From a virus: a stretch of 64,000 bases of DNA. The position numbers and the translations under genes are program-made. Below, piece after piece: positions 35,713-43,079 of the stretch. The stretch covers positions 1 through 64,000 of IMG/VR virus record IMGVR_UViG_3300028393_000001; one strand, written 5' to 3'. The notes beneath the pieces were generated by a model. The model was not told where the DNA came from. It made no database searches and was given only the letters and a program-made list of their open reading frames with translations. Position 1 is the first letter of the stretch. The number at the start of each line of letters is the position of its first letter.

Positions 35713-36342
35713 ATGATTAAATCTATCGGCGATAATTATGTGAGATTCGCAAAATCTGATTTTTCAGAATTACGGCGTCAATTGTCAATTCTTGAAGGTT
35801 ATATTTTTGGCAAGAATAAATCTGCAATGACTGCGGATTATTGGGGCGTATGCGAAGAAGGTGGCGAAGAAGATACCATTGTCAAATTGGCAGATGGTTT
35901 GACGGGTAAACCCTTGGGCATTACTTGGCAAAAAATCGTGAAACATTTTCCTGCACTAATTGCAGAATTAGACAAGCATGGTTTGCACTACTATATCGGC
36001 AAAAATTATGTTGGTAATTGGGGCGTTCATCGTCATATTTATGATGAATCTTCAACAATGAATTTGTGCCTGCTAGTAAACGGCAATAATGGCGGGACTG
36101 TTAACTTTCACGAATTTGACAATGATTCAGAATTTTTTGATGAATTGTCCGATGACCATATTTTCGATTTGCATCATGCATCGTTCGAAGAAGGAACAAT
36201 TACAGAATCGGTAAAGATTAAAGACGGCGACTGCTTCTCTTTTAATACTGGTCAATGGCACTCGCACATTGTCCAAGGCGAAAAAGCAGAATTATTTTTG
36301 CTACACTTTCGTGATGCCACTTCTGTACATGATTTAGCATAA
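35713..36342 (+). CDS. 2OG-Fe(II) oxygenase/cupin-like protein
   Basis: 209 residues. The segment WGVHRHIYDESSTMNLCLLVNGNNGGTVNFHEF, then VKIKDGDCFSFNTGQWHSHIVQGEKAELFLLHF, has the His-x-His/Asp...His layout and double-stranded beta-helix rhythm of cupins and prolyl-hydroxylase-like dioxygenases. Whether iron and 2-oxoglutarate are bound cannot be decided here. Ribosome site GAAAGG; own promoter and terminator. Confidence 0.6.
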   Translation: MIKSIGDNYVRFAKSDFSELRRQLSILEGYIFGKNKSAMTADYWGVCEEGGEEDTIVKLADGLTGKPLGITWQKIVKHFPALIAELDKHGLHYYIGKNYVGNWGVHRHIYDESSTMNLCLLVNGNNGGTVNFHEFDNDSEFFDELSDDHIFDLHHASFEEGTITESVKIKDGDCFSFNTGQWHSHIVQGEKAELFLLHFRDATSVHDLA

Positions 36343-36346
36343 AACA

Positions 36347-36376
36347 AGGGTTGCCAAATTGGCAACCCTCTTTTTT
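36347..36376 (+). terminator. Rho-independent terminator
   Basis: AGGGTTGCCAA / TTGGCAACCCT followed by CTTTTTT. Confidence 0.9.
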
Positions 36377-36431
36377 CTATAATGGTCGCTTTAAGCGACC
36401 ATTGTCATTTTGGCAAGGGGCTGGCGCCAAA

Positions 36432-36460
36432 ATTTTACTCTAACCCTGGCCCTTTGTCAA
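36432..36460 (-). promoter_or_regulatory. Antisense promoter module copy 4
   Basis: Minus strand TTGACA (36460-36455), 17-bp spacer AAGGGCCAGGGTTAGAG, TAAAAT (36437-36432), TTTGGCGCC. Reads toward the palindrome at 36,384. Confidence 0.75.
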
Positions 36461-36506
36461 TAGGTGTTTACCCCTATGTTGTATTTTCACAAAAATAAAA
36501 AATAAC

Positions 36507-36535
36507 TTGAATTCCTGGCCTTTTGTCTATATAAT
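36507..36535 (+). promoter_or_regulatory. Promoter for HTH paralogue 2
   Basis: TTGAAT, 17-bp spacer, TATAAT. The ~60-base leader has an AGGG/CCCT hairpin. Confidence 0.85.
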
Positions 36536-36596
36536 AGAGGCTTAGCAGGCAGTAAAGGGAAACTGTAAAAAATCCCTGATTCTCTTGGAGTGTACT

Positions 36597-36923
36597 ATGG
36601 CAGAAAAAGCCGTCAATTATACCGCAGAACAAACTGCGGTAATGGTGTCCGATTACCAGTCGGGTGTAGGTGTGGAACAAATCGCTTTGTCGCTTGGCAA
36701 ATCGGTGCGTTCGGTGGTTGCGAAATTGTCTCGCGAAAAAGTATATGTTGCCAAAACGTATACTACCAAAACGGGCGAGGCCGTTGCCAAAAAGGATGCC
36801 GTTGCAGACGCAATCGGCGCGGTGCTCAAGCTCACTGAGGCTGAGACCGAATCCTTGACAAAAGCCAATAAAACGGCTTTGGCTAAAATTTTTGCGGCGC
36901 TTGCCAATAGCAAGCCCATGTAA
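36597..36923 (+). CDS. HTH paralogue family, member 2
   Basis: 108 residues from ATG 36597 (GGAG 7 bases upstream). VNYTAEQTAVMVSDYQSG, VEQIALSLGKSVRSVVAKLS, REKVYVAKTYTTKTGEAVAKKD, and LTEAETESLTKANKTALAKI make it the closest relative of member 1. The codon usage is noticeably more GC-rich than member 1 although the proteins are nearly the same, so the copies are old or came from different phages. Confidence 0.82.
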   Translation: MAEKAVNYTAEQTAVMVSDYQSGVGVEQIALSLGKSVRSVVAKLSREKVYVAKTYTTKTGEAVAKKDAVADAIGAVLKLTEAETESLTKANKTALAKIFAALANSKPM

Positions 36924-36935
36924 AATTTGGCAATG

Positions 36936-36964
36936 AAAGCCCGCTTAGGCGGGTTTTCTTTTTC
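36936..36964 (+). terminator. Rho-independent terminator
   Basis: AAAGCCCGC tta GGCGGGTTTT CTTTTT. Confidence 0.88.
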
Positions 36965-37187
36965 CGCAATAGTTGCCTTTTTGGTAATGGTCACCAGGGT
37001 GATAATGGTCGCTTCAGGCGACCACTATTTTTGCGAATCGTTGCCTTTTTGGCGACTACCACTAAATCGATAACGGTCGCTTCAAGCGACCGTTATTTTC
37101 GCATGCTTAAAGCATGCGCCAGTGGCTGCGCCAGTGGTCATATGAAATTCTGCTACCTCGTGTGCCCTGCGCCAGTGGCTGCGCCAA

Positions 37188-37217
37188 ATTATAACAGAAA
37201 GACTGAGGGCGTGTCAA
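37188..37217 (-). promoter_or_regulatory. Antisense promoter module copy 5
   Basis: Minus strand TTGACA (37217-37212), 18-bp spacer, TATAAT (37193-37188), TTTGGCGC. The transcript would cover a GC-rich stretch with direct repeats of GCGCCAGTGGCT and end near the palindrome at 37,075. Confidence 0.75.
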
Positions 37218-37233
37218 GTAAATAATTTCTTAC

Positions 37234-37262
37234 TTGAACCTGGTAGTCGGTTCCGCTATAAT
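37234..37262 (+). promoter_or_regulatory. Promoter P1 for HTH paralogue 3
   Basis: TTGAAC, 17-bp spacer, TATAAT. It lies ~120 bases before the gene and is back to back with an antisense promoter. Confidence 0.85.
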
Positions 37263-37319
37263 AATTACTTAGACAGGCAGATAGGGCCAAACGGGTACAA
37301 GAAGCGCAAAATTTCTTAT

Positions 37320-37348
37320 TTGACTCTCAGCCCCTAATGCCTTATAAT
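37320..37348 (+). promoter_or_regulatory. Promoter P2 for HTH paralogue 3
   Basis: TTGACT, 17-bp spacer, TATAAT; second start point about 35 bases before the gene. Confidence 0.85.
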
Positions 37349-37381
37349 TTATTCATAAACAAACAAACCAAAGGAAGCAAA

Positions 37382-37693
37382 ATGACCGCAAAAATCGTAA
37401 ACTACACCGCAGACCAAGTTGAGAAGTTGGTCGCAGACTACCAGTCGGGCCAATCGGTCGAGATGATTGCTGACAGCCTAGGCAAGTCGGTGCGCTCGGT
37501 TGTGGCTAAGCTCAGTCGTGAAGGCGTGTACCAAGCTAGGAGCTACGTCTCTAAGACTGGTGCAAAGCCTGTTAAAAAGGACCTGGTTGCTGACCAGATT
37601 GCCAATATCCTCCTGCTTACTGAAGCAGAGGCAGATAGCCTGACCAAGGCTAACAAGACCGCCCTGACTAAAATCCTGGCTGGCTTGCAGTAA
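37382..37693 (+). CDS. HTH paralogue family, member 3
   Basis: 103 residues from ATG 37382 (AAAGGAAGC upstream). VNYTADQVEKLVADYQSG, VEMIADSLGKSVRSVVAKLS, REGVYQARSYVSKTGAKPVKKD and LTEAEADSLTKANKTALTKI. Two tandem promoters feed it, and the promoter of the large RNA begins 32 bases after its stop with no terminator between, so some read-through into the RNA is likely. Confidence 0.83.
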   Translation: MTAKIVNYTADQVEKLVADYQSGQSVEMIADSLGKSVRSVVAKLSREGVYQARSYVSKTGAKPVKKDLVADQIANILLLTEAEADSLTKANKTALTKILAGLQ

Positions 37694-37724
37694 ACGCCGC
37701 AGTTTAGGGTCAAGAAATATTCAC

Positions 37725-37753
37725 TTGAATCATGACCCTAAACCTTGTATAAT
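37725..37753 (+). promoter_or_regulatory. Promoter of large non-coding RNA 1, with flanking inverted repeat
   Basis: TTGAAT, 17-bp spacer, TATAAT. A 10-bp inverted repeat TTTAGGGTCA (37703-37712) / TGACCCTAAA (37733-37742) brackets the -35 element and could be an operator. Confidence 0.85.
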
Positions 37754-37759
37754 AGATTT

Positions 37760-38506
37760 ATGATTAGGCGATAACATAATAAAAATTATAATTCGCCGAC
37801 TCATAATGCAGGAATCGGAAAAGTTAGTAGCTGGTTCGATGCCAGCCCCGTCATCTTAGGGTGCCGGGTATGCTTATGTAGGTAAAGCGACCACTTCCAG
37901 CCTGCAGAGAGGTACCGATCCTCCAAAAACGGCTGTGGTTGGGGGTAACATCTGAAGATAGGAACCCTGGGGTTACTAACACCATCATGAAAAGTTAGGG
38001 GAGAAAGAACTTCCGATCAAATACAGCTATCATCTAACAAAGATCTGGGTTTCATCCAGCCATGTAGGTATGGACTCCTACTAGCGCACGGACTTATACA
38101 CGTAGAGTCATAAAATATACGCGGTCGAATAGCCTATGTTACAGGCTTGACTAGGCAACTTTGAAGCATACTCCAGCTAACCACTGGCTAAGGCGCTCAG
38201 GTTTAGGGTCAGGTAAGGGGTGTGGTGCCCTGAGCCAACATGGAGAGTACAATGACAGTAACTATCCCAAACAAAAAACTGTTACTGAGGAAACCAGCAG
38301 AGAAAGGCAGTATGTAAGCTCCGGCTGTGTACGTTCTCTATAGGATAACCGATTAAAATTAGCACAGTTAGATAAGCTCTGACGTTCTCTACTACCATAT
38401 AACCCCTGACAAGGTTGCGGCTAGAGGCTCACCTTACGACTGTAGGCCTGTCAAGCCTTAGCTAATCAACTAGCCCCTACGGAGTCATGCCCGTAGGGGC
38501 TTTTTG
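37760..38506 (+). ncRNA. Large structured non-coding RNA 1 (~750 nt, ROOL/GOLLD-like)
   Basis: A promoter, ~750 bases without a supportable gene, and a strong terminator define one transcription unit. Many local helices are visible: GGCGA/TCGCC near the 5' end (37,768-37,795), a T-arm-like hairpin GCTGG-TTCGATG-CCAGC near 37,830, CTGG/CCAG near 38,048, AGCCT/AGGCT near 38,133, GCTCAGG (38195-38201) with CCTGAGC (38229-38235), CAGTAAC (38256-38262) with GTTACTG (38281-38287), and the terminator stem. Base composition is close to 45% GC, higher than the AT-rich gaps. Size, phage setting and lack of coding are like ROOL or GOLLD RNAs, but I cannot assign a class without a covariance search. Confidence 0.78.
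38472..38506 (+). terminator. Terminator of large RNA 1
   Basis: AGCCCCTACGG agtcatg CCCGTAGGGGCT followed by TTTTTG. Confidence 0.93.
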
Positions 38507-38554
38507 TTGCTTAAAAATAAAGAACCTGCAGAATTCTGGACGTCCGGCGCCAAA

Positions 38555-38583
38555 ATTATACAGTGCCTGAGTGAGTTTGTCAA
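38555..38583 (-). promoter_or_regulatory. Antisense promoter module copy 6, facing large RNA 1
   Basis: Minus strand TTGACA (38583-38578), 17-bp spacer, TATAAT (38560-38555), TTTTGGCGCC. It points straight into the 3' end of large RNA 1, so it could make an antisense RNA to its terminator region. Confidence 0.82.
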
Positions 38584-38828
38584 GTGTGGATTCCTCATCG
38601 TCTGAAGTGCCGCTGAATACAAGTCTGTTTTTTAAGGTGCCCTCTAATAGGTAGTCTGTTAATGAAACTCATAGGTTTTGTTTTTAAAAATTAGTGTAAC
38701 CTCTAGGTTCTGACCCTAAGCTGCCCAAATCAGGGCCCAGTTGCCCCTGAGTGCCCGAAATTAGCTTAATCTGACATAATTCGAGAAACCTGCGGAAATT
38801 TAGACATTTAGGACTTTAAAACGAAAAA

Positions 38829-38857
38829 AAGCCCCCTACTTTGACATAGGGGGCTAA
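38829..38857 (-). terminator. Terminator of HTH paralogue 4 unit
   Basis: Minus strand AGCCCCCTATG / ATAGGGGGCT-like stem followed by seven T. Confidence 0.9.
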
Positions 38858-38862
38858 TTGGC

Positions 38863-39165
38863 CTAATTTAGGGTCAGTTTCTTCTCAATTAAGGCTAAAA
38901 CTGACTTATTTACCTTCTCCAGCGATTCAAGCATATCCGAATTTACATCTAGTAGCTTAGCGATGCGCTCTATATATTCGTCCTTCTTCACAGGAACTTC
39001 ACCACGCTTGGTCAAGTACTCCTTCTTTTTGTACACGCCCAGACTGCTTAGCTTAGCGATGACTGATCTTTCTGGAACGCCCAGACCCTCAGCTAAAGCA
39101 GACACTGGCACTCCGGCCAAGTAATCCGCTTGTAATTTCTTTGTTGTTAGTTCGTCGTATTTCAC
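38863..39165 (-). CDS. HTH paralogue family, member 4 (opposite strand)
   Basis: 100 residues with a GTG start at 39165, GGGA upstream and 3 bases after the preceding stop. It keeps the family frame: YDELTTKKLQADYLAGVPVSALAEGLGVPERSVIAKLS, LGVYKKKEYLTKRGEVPVKKD, and ...LESLEKVNKSVLALIEKK. More diverged than members 1-3. It converges on large RNA 1 from the right. Confidence 0.8.
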   Translation of the reverse strand: MKYDELTTKKLQADYLAGVPVSALAEGLGVPERSVIAKLSSLGVYKKKEYLTKRGEVPVKKDEYIERIAKLLDVNSDMLESLEKVNKSVLALIEKKLTLN

Positions 39166-39168
39166 TGC

Positions 39169-39945
39169 TTATTCCCAAGGTAATTTAGTTAGGGTAGTCC
39201 ACTTGGCTACTGGTTCTGTTTTGATAAGAGGTTCTGGGTGACTATCCCAATTTAAGGGATCACAGATCATGTCTTGATGTCTAAGGTCTGGATGACAGAC
39301 CCAACACTGTGTAATCATTAGTCTTGATAGCTTATTAAGTAAGCCAATCTCGGAATCATTAATACCATATAAAATCCAAGCAGCCTTAGGGTCTCTGCTG
39401 GTACCTTCACGAGGGCCTGATCGGACTAGGAGTCCTTCCTGGCGCAGCCTTAGTAACTCACCTATCTCGATCTCAGGCCACTCGGTGATACAGGCTTCAG
39501 CTAAGTCTTCTGGCATTACAGCCTCTAAACCTTCACGAGACCACTTAGAGTAGGGCACTCCCTGATAACGCTTAATTCCAGCTAAGATAAGTGGAGTTAA
39601 TGAGGAGAATTCTGGTTGTGCAATCTGTTTAGGCACTAGCTTGCTACGAGGTAATCTGCAGGCTAAAAACCAGCATCCTCGACTAAACTCTGACCCTAAG
39701 TTGAGCTTAGCTGTGCTTCTTGGGTCTACTAAACCATCTTTATACACTAAAGTCCATTGACCAAAATAGTGTAAGAGCTGGTCTAAGAACCAGCTAGACT
39801 GGCTAGCAAGTCCTACGGAGTCAGCTAGTTGAGCTAAGATAAGTGGGTTAGCCGTGTTAAAGGCTTGGATCGGCCAAGCCGTTAAATCCCGTTTTTTGCC
39901 TCGCGGCAGCTTATCGGGGGTGGGAATTTCAGTTCTATTTTGCAT
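39169..39945 (-). CDS. Hypothetical protein (258 aa) cotranscribed with HTH paralogue 4
   Basis: Start uncertain: ATG 39945 gives 258 residues; the frame extends to a TTG at 40035 with AGGA upstream (288 residues). Contains LLHYFGQWTLVYKDGL, FSRGCWFLACRLPRSKL, a winged-helix-like LAEACITEWPEIEIGELLRLRQEGLLVRSG and HPDLRHQDMICDPLNW. No family recognised; the middle could be a DNA-binding winged helix. The leader from the promoter at 40,138 is ~190 bases. Confidence 0.65.
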   Translation of the reverse strand: MQNRTEIPTPDKLPRGKKRDLTAWPIQAFNTANPLILAQLADSVGLASQSSWFLDQLLHYFGQWTLVYKDGLVDPRSTAKLNLGSEFSRGCWFLACRLPRSKLVPKQIAQPEFSSLTPLILAGIKRYQGVPYSKWSREGLEAVMPEDLAEACITEWPEIEIGELLRLRQEGLLVRSGPREGTSRDPKAAWILYGINDSEIGLLNKLSRLMITQCWVCHPDLRHQDMICDPLNWDSHPEPLIKTEPVAKWTTLTKLPWE

Positions 39946-40137
39946 TTTTAAGATTAATTTTAGCTTTTTAAAATGGGATTTCTCCAACTTAGATGGAGGA
40001 ACAGGGGGACCCTCAATTGCAGACGGTTGCTGCAAACATATCCTGTTGCTTCAAAAAATGGGATTTTTGTGTACGAACAGGGGTTTGCGCTGTCTGTTGA
40101 GGCCCCCCGTTGTACTGTATTCTTTGAATATACAATA

Positions 40138-40166
40138 ATTATATCACACTTTTTTTCATAAGTCAA
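40138..40166 (-). promoter_or_regulatory. Promoter for 258-aa protein and HTH paralogue 4
   Basis: Minus strand TTGACT (40166-40161), 17-bp spacer, TATAAT (40143-40138). Confidence 0.88.
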
Positions 40167-40282
40167 CTACTTTTTTAAGCAAGGGTGAAAATTTACTAGA
40201 ATATGACCAGGATAGTGGGAGATTAACTTATTGAGGAAGGGTTCCCTTTGTAGGAATTCCCTCCGATGGCGGCGGTTTAGGG

Positions 40283-41170
40283 TCAACTAATTGCTGCTTG
40301 CTCTAGTAGTTGACGATGCTGAATCCATGACCTGAAGTTAGCAGACCACAGGGTGTTGAGCACGTCCATATGAGTCACGCCCTTTTCAACATCTAGGAAC
40401 GAGCCTGAGCGCATAGGAGTTGCCTGATGCTCGAATGGACTCGCATGCCAAGGACGTGCTTTTAACAGTCGTTTAGCTATACGTTCAGCTTTCTCTAGGC
40501 TTCGGTCTTGAAGTCGGTAACTTACCTGAGCACAGCAACTAGCTGAGATTAAACGTGCAGAGGCACGATCTAAGATGGTATCATCACCATAAAAAATTTG
40601 TCCAGACTCATCCTGACGGCGAGTCACATAGGGAACGTGCCAGTCACCTGCGTGTAGTTGCAGGGGCTTGCTTTCCAGAAATGCTTGACCCATTACCTTA
40701 GCTAGGGTTTGTATTTCCGGCTGAGCGTCTTCATGATCTCGCAATTCAAAAAAGTTCGCCCATTCAGTAGCTGTTAGGACTACACGAATCATCTGAAAAG
40801 GCTCAGTGACTCTGTTAACTATCTGCTTGTGAAGACCTAAACCCTTTAAGGTCTCTGCGTAGTCTAAGGCTGAGTAGCGTGCTGCATTCCAGTAGGTAAC
40901 AGCAACTTGGGTATCATCAATCTCCTCACGAGCCTGCATACCTGATTGCGCTCGGCCCCAGAATACAGGCTCTGCTGGGTTTGCGCTGACTAGCTGAAGC
41001 ATATCATCAACTGGTACAGCTCTTGAACTGGCAGAGTTTCTAGAGAACTGACGATGCGTAAGTACTTCAGCGTGGATAAAGCGAGGATACTCTAACTCCA
41101 GGGTAGTGATACGAACTCCGTTTGCTATGGAGTCTTGAACTACATTAGCGGTAATATTAGTTGTTTTCAT
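40283..41170 (-). CDS. thyX: Flavin-dependent thymidylate synthase
   Basis: 295 residues. The ThyX signature appears as THRQFSRNSASSR (residues 38-50; canonical RHRxxSxxxxSxR, with the first Arg replaced by Thr), followed by MIRVVLTATEWANFFELRDHEDAQPEIQTLAKVM. It makes dTMP from dUMP with FAD and methylene-tetrahydrofolate. Length fits the longer phage-type ThyX proteins. Last gene of the long minus-strand array; it overlaps the upstream gene by 14 bases. Confidence 0.92.
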   Translation of the reverse strand: MKTTNITANVVQDSIANGVRITTLELEYPRFIHAEVLTHRQFSRNSASSRAVPVDDMLQLVSANPAEPVFWGRAQSGMQAREEIDDTQVAVTYWNAARYSALDYAETLKGLGLHKQIVNRVTEPFQMIRVVLTATEWANFFELRDHEDAQPEIQTLAKVMGQAFLESKPLQLHAGDWHVPYVTRRQDESGQIFYGDDTILDRASARLISASCCAQVSYRLQDRSLEKAERIAKRLLKARPWHASPFEHQATPMRSGSFLDVEKGVTHMDVLNTLWSANFRSWIQHRQLLEQAAIS

Positions 41171-41354
41171 TGGTAATCTCGGTAAAAAGTGATCTTCTTA
41201 TGTTTGGTCCTAGGACCCTGTCTAGCATTTCTCTAGTGCGAGAGATCATTCCACAAGCTAGGATTAGCATATCTCTGTGGTCATCACATTGCATGATGGC
41301 TTGATCGATGAGTACGAGTAACTCATCGTGTCGTTGTTGTCTTTGTTCACTCAT
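41157..41354 (-). CDS. Small helical protein, paralogue of 50563 gene
   Basis: 65 residues, MSEQRQQRHDELLVLIDQAI...LILACGMISRTREMLDRVLG. It matches the protein at 50,563 in length and pattern (LLVLID/MMILID, ISRTREMLDRVL/LQRSTDIFDGLL). Function unknown. Confidence 0.7.
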   Translation of the reverse strand: MSEQRQQRHDELLVLIDQAIMQCDDHRDMLILACGMISRTREMLDRVLGPNIRRSLFTEITNENN

Positions 41355-41526
41355 CTAGTTCCTCTACAAGGGGTGCCCCTAAAGTGCTGGTTGAAAGTTT
41401 ATTTTCAAAAAGACAAATAAATGAGTAAATAAATAGACCGTCGCGGATTCCCACTTGGTCTATTAATTTAACGTCTTGGACGTCGTGATTCTGCTTACAG
41501 TGCTTACAGTACACATACTTAATCAT
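41347..41526 (-). CDS. Small CxxC protein, 59 aa
   Basis: ATG 41526 overlaps the previous stop (ATGA) and its stop overlaps the next start. N-terminal MIKYVYCKHCKQNHDV has one Cys-x2-Cys pair and a His, suggesting half a zinc site; the middle is hydrophobic (GLFIYSFICLFEN). Confidence 0.65.
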   Translation of the reverse strand: MIKYVYCKHCKQNHDVQDVKLIDQVGIRDGLFIYSFICLFENKLSTSTLGAPLVEELDE

Positions 41527-41696
41527 TGTTCTGGATCTTCCATGCTAATCTGAACCTGACGAACGCACTGTTTTAAAGTCTCTGTGAGTACGTCTATGTT
41601 AGAATGGTCTACGTGTAAATCTGTTAGCCTATGCTCAATAGAGCACGACTGATTCTTGTGAAAGTCACTTTCGTGTGTTACTTTAATTATCCACAT
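41523..41696 (-). CDS. Hypothetical protein, 57 aa
   Basis: ATG 41696, AGGAT upstream, overlapping the previous gene by 14 bases. MWIIKVTHESDFHKNQSC...LTETLKQCVRQVQISMED. No family recognised; coupling on both sides supports it. Confidence 0.65.
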   Translation of the reverse strand: MWIIKVTHESDFHKNQSCSIEHRLTDLHVDHSNIDVLTETLKQCVRQVQISMEDPEQ

Positions 41697-41946
41697 TTTT
41701 TATCCTAAGTCCTAGCAAGCGGAAAAATAGTTGCCTAAAAAAGTTCTGCGGCCTCTTAGTCCTGAACACTAATTCATCTGTGTTAATATAGAAATTACCG
41801 CCTGAAATATTACTAGAGGTAATAAGGTATCCACTATCAATAATCTTAGAGGTAGTAGTCCAGGCCTTAGGTATTAAATGGTCGTCTAAGTCTAAGGGAA
41901 TCTGCTCCTGCATGGGCCAAAATAGTTTAAGTTCAAGTTGTTGCAT
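41683..41946 (-). CDS. Hypothetical protein, 87 aa
   Basis: MQQLELKLFWPMQEQIPLDLDDHLIPKAW, ending in a basic FFRQLFFRLLGLRIKN. Part of the overlapping array. No domain recognised. Confidence 0.65.
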   Translation of the reverse strand: MQQLELKLFWPMQEQIPLDLDDHLIPKAWTTTSKIIDSGYLITSSNISGGNFYINTDELVFRTKRPQNFFRQLFFRLLGLRIKNVDN

Positions 41947-41970
41947 TACTATCCTTAAAATGTTCTTGAA

Positions 41971-42171
41971 TCATTGTTCAACTCCAAAGTGTTCCATAAT
42001 CTCACCCATCAATGCGTAGGCCTTATGGTTGTAACCTATACCTAAACATTCTCTTACAATCAACTCGGCGAACTTTTCTTGATCCAATGTCATAATCGGT
42101 GTGTAGCCCCCATCTGTGTAGTACGCAACCTTTTGTGCCTGTTCAGCAAGTTTTCGAATTCGTTCGTTCAT
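41971..42171 (-). CDS. Small phage protein, MNERI family
   Basis: 66 residues: MNERIRKLAEQAQKVAYYT...KFAELIVRECLGI...GEIMEHFGVE. This short helical family with the core F-A-E-L-I-V-R-E-C is common and unexplained in phages. A relative lies at 43,267. The ATG overlaps the fdhD stop. Confidence 0.75.
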   Translation of the reverse strand: MNERIRKLAEQAQKVAYYTDGGYTPIMTLDQEKFAELIVRECLGIGYNHKAYALMGEIMEHFGVEQ

Positions 42172-42983
42172 TCTTCAACTCCGTACACCAACCGCTCAGG
42201 TGCAGTAAAACAAAAAAAGCGTCTGTTGGTGGCTCGGCCTATGGCGCATAGGTTTAGTTTTTTTGCAATTTCATAACCCATTTCAGTAATACCACTGCGA
42301 GATATAACGATAGGCACCGCCATTTGTGCAGACTTAATAATCATCTCGCTGGTCAGTCTTCCAGTTGTGTAAAATACTCGGCCATTTACTGATATGCTAT
42401 CTTTAGGTTGTAATGCCAACCATCCGGCAATGGCATCTAATGCATTGTGTCGCCCCACATCTTCAATAAACACCAGCATGTTTTCACCTTGAAATAATGC
42501 ACAACCATGTACAGATCCAGCAGTTTTATAAATGCTGTCATTTGTGCGTATAGTATTTACAATAGCATACAACTGAGTTTGCGTGATCGAGGCTGGAGGC
42601 AATTGTATATCACTGATATTATCCATCAACTCTCCAAACATACTACCTTGCCCACAACCCGTGGTGACTGTACGTTTGGCTGTTTTCCTATTGAAATTCC
42701 TAATTCCATTATGGGTCTTTGCCGCAGCCGCCCCAACTTCCCAATCTACCGTTATTGAATCTATTTCTGCCGCAGAAGCAATCAGTCGTTGATTGAGCAA
42801 GTACCCCAACACCAACCATTCGGGATAGGCTCCTAGGGTCATCAGTGTGACAATTTCTTTTTTATCTACATAAACTGTCAGGGCACGTTCAGTAGGTATT
42901 TGTAATGTCTGCATCTCGCCGTGATGATTCAACACCGTAACGGTCCTTGTCAAGGAAACGTCGGATACTGTGATATTGTTCAT
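42168..42983 (-). CDS. fdhD: FdhD, formate dehydrogenase sulfurtransferase accessory protein
   Basis: 271 residues, full length. Diagnostic features: PTERALTVYVDKKEIVTLMTLG, the loop TTGCGQGSMFGEL (Cys110 retained; the second Cys of the E. coli CxxC is Gly here, as I recall from betaproteobacterial forms), GSVHGCALF, VFIEDVGRHNALDAI, and the C-terminal TGRLTSEMIIKSAQMAVPIVISRSG. FdhD passes sulfur from cysteine desulfurase to the molybdenum cofactor of formate dehydrogenase. No formate dehydrogenase or desulfurase is in the window, so it would act on host enzymes. Coupled to phage genes at both ends (ATGA), so it belongs to the phage. Confidence 0.92.
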   Translation of the reverse strand: MNNITVSDVSLTRTVTVLNHHGEMQTLQIPTERALTVYVDKKEIVTLMTLGAYPEWLVLGYLLNQRLIASAAEIDSITVDWEVGAAAAKTHNGIRNFNRKTAKRTVTTGCGQGSMFGELMDNISDIQLPPASITQTQLYAIVNTIRTNDSIYKTAGSVHGCALFQGENMLVFIEDVGRHNALDAIAGWLALQPKDSISVNGRVFYTTGRLTSEMIIKSAQMAVPIVISRSGITEMGYEIAKKLNLCAIGRATNRRFFCFTAPERLVYGVEE

Positions 42984-43075
42984 TCTATATGTCTCTTGGA
43001 ATCTACGTTAGAACGATGACACATGTACAACACACCCACTACATAACCCAATAAGAATCCCCAAAAAAATGTCAT
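42980..43075 (-). CDS. Small membrane peptide, 31 aa
   Basis: ATG 43075; hydrophobic helix MTFFWGFLLGYVVGVLYMCH then a polar tail. The stop overlaps the fdhD ATG (ATGA), so it is translationally coupled to fdhD. Confidence 0.65.
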   Translation of the reverse strand: MTFFWGFLLGYVVGVLYMCHRSNVDSKRHIE

Positions 43076-43079
43076 GATT

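Larger units (their letters stand above)
31983..37091. repeat. Dispersed palindrome GGTCGCTTSAAGCGACC, eight copies
   Basis: Starts at 31983, 33249, 34111, 35460, 35550, 36384 (TTTAA centre), 37007 (one mismatch) and 37075. Each is intergenic, usually 10-60 bases after a plus-strand gene. The hairpin is a 6-bp stem with TTCAA/TTGAA loop, often followed on the plus strand by ATTATYATTTT, so it could act as a terminator or RNA processing or protection element. It is absent outside this accessory region. Confidence 0.9.
38507..38862. other. Gene-free stretch between converging units
   Basis: Holds an antisense promoter (38,555-38,583), one copy of TGACCCTAAG (38,711) and a terminator for the minus-strand gene at its right end. 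The rest is AT-rich with no ORF I can support. Confidence 0.6.

Noticed and set aside
38161-38343. 60-aa plus-strand frame
   Set aside because: Lies entirely inside large RNA 1, across its helices, without a ribosome site.
39854-40161. Plus-strand frames around 40.0 kb
   Set aside because: Antisense to the leader and start of the 258-aa gene, no promoter or ribosome site on plus.
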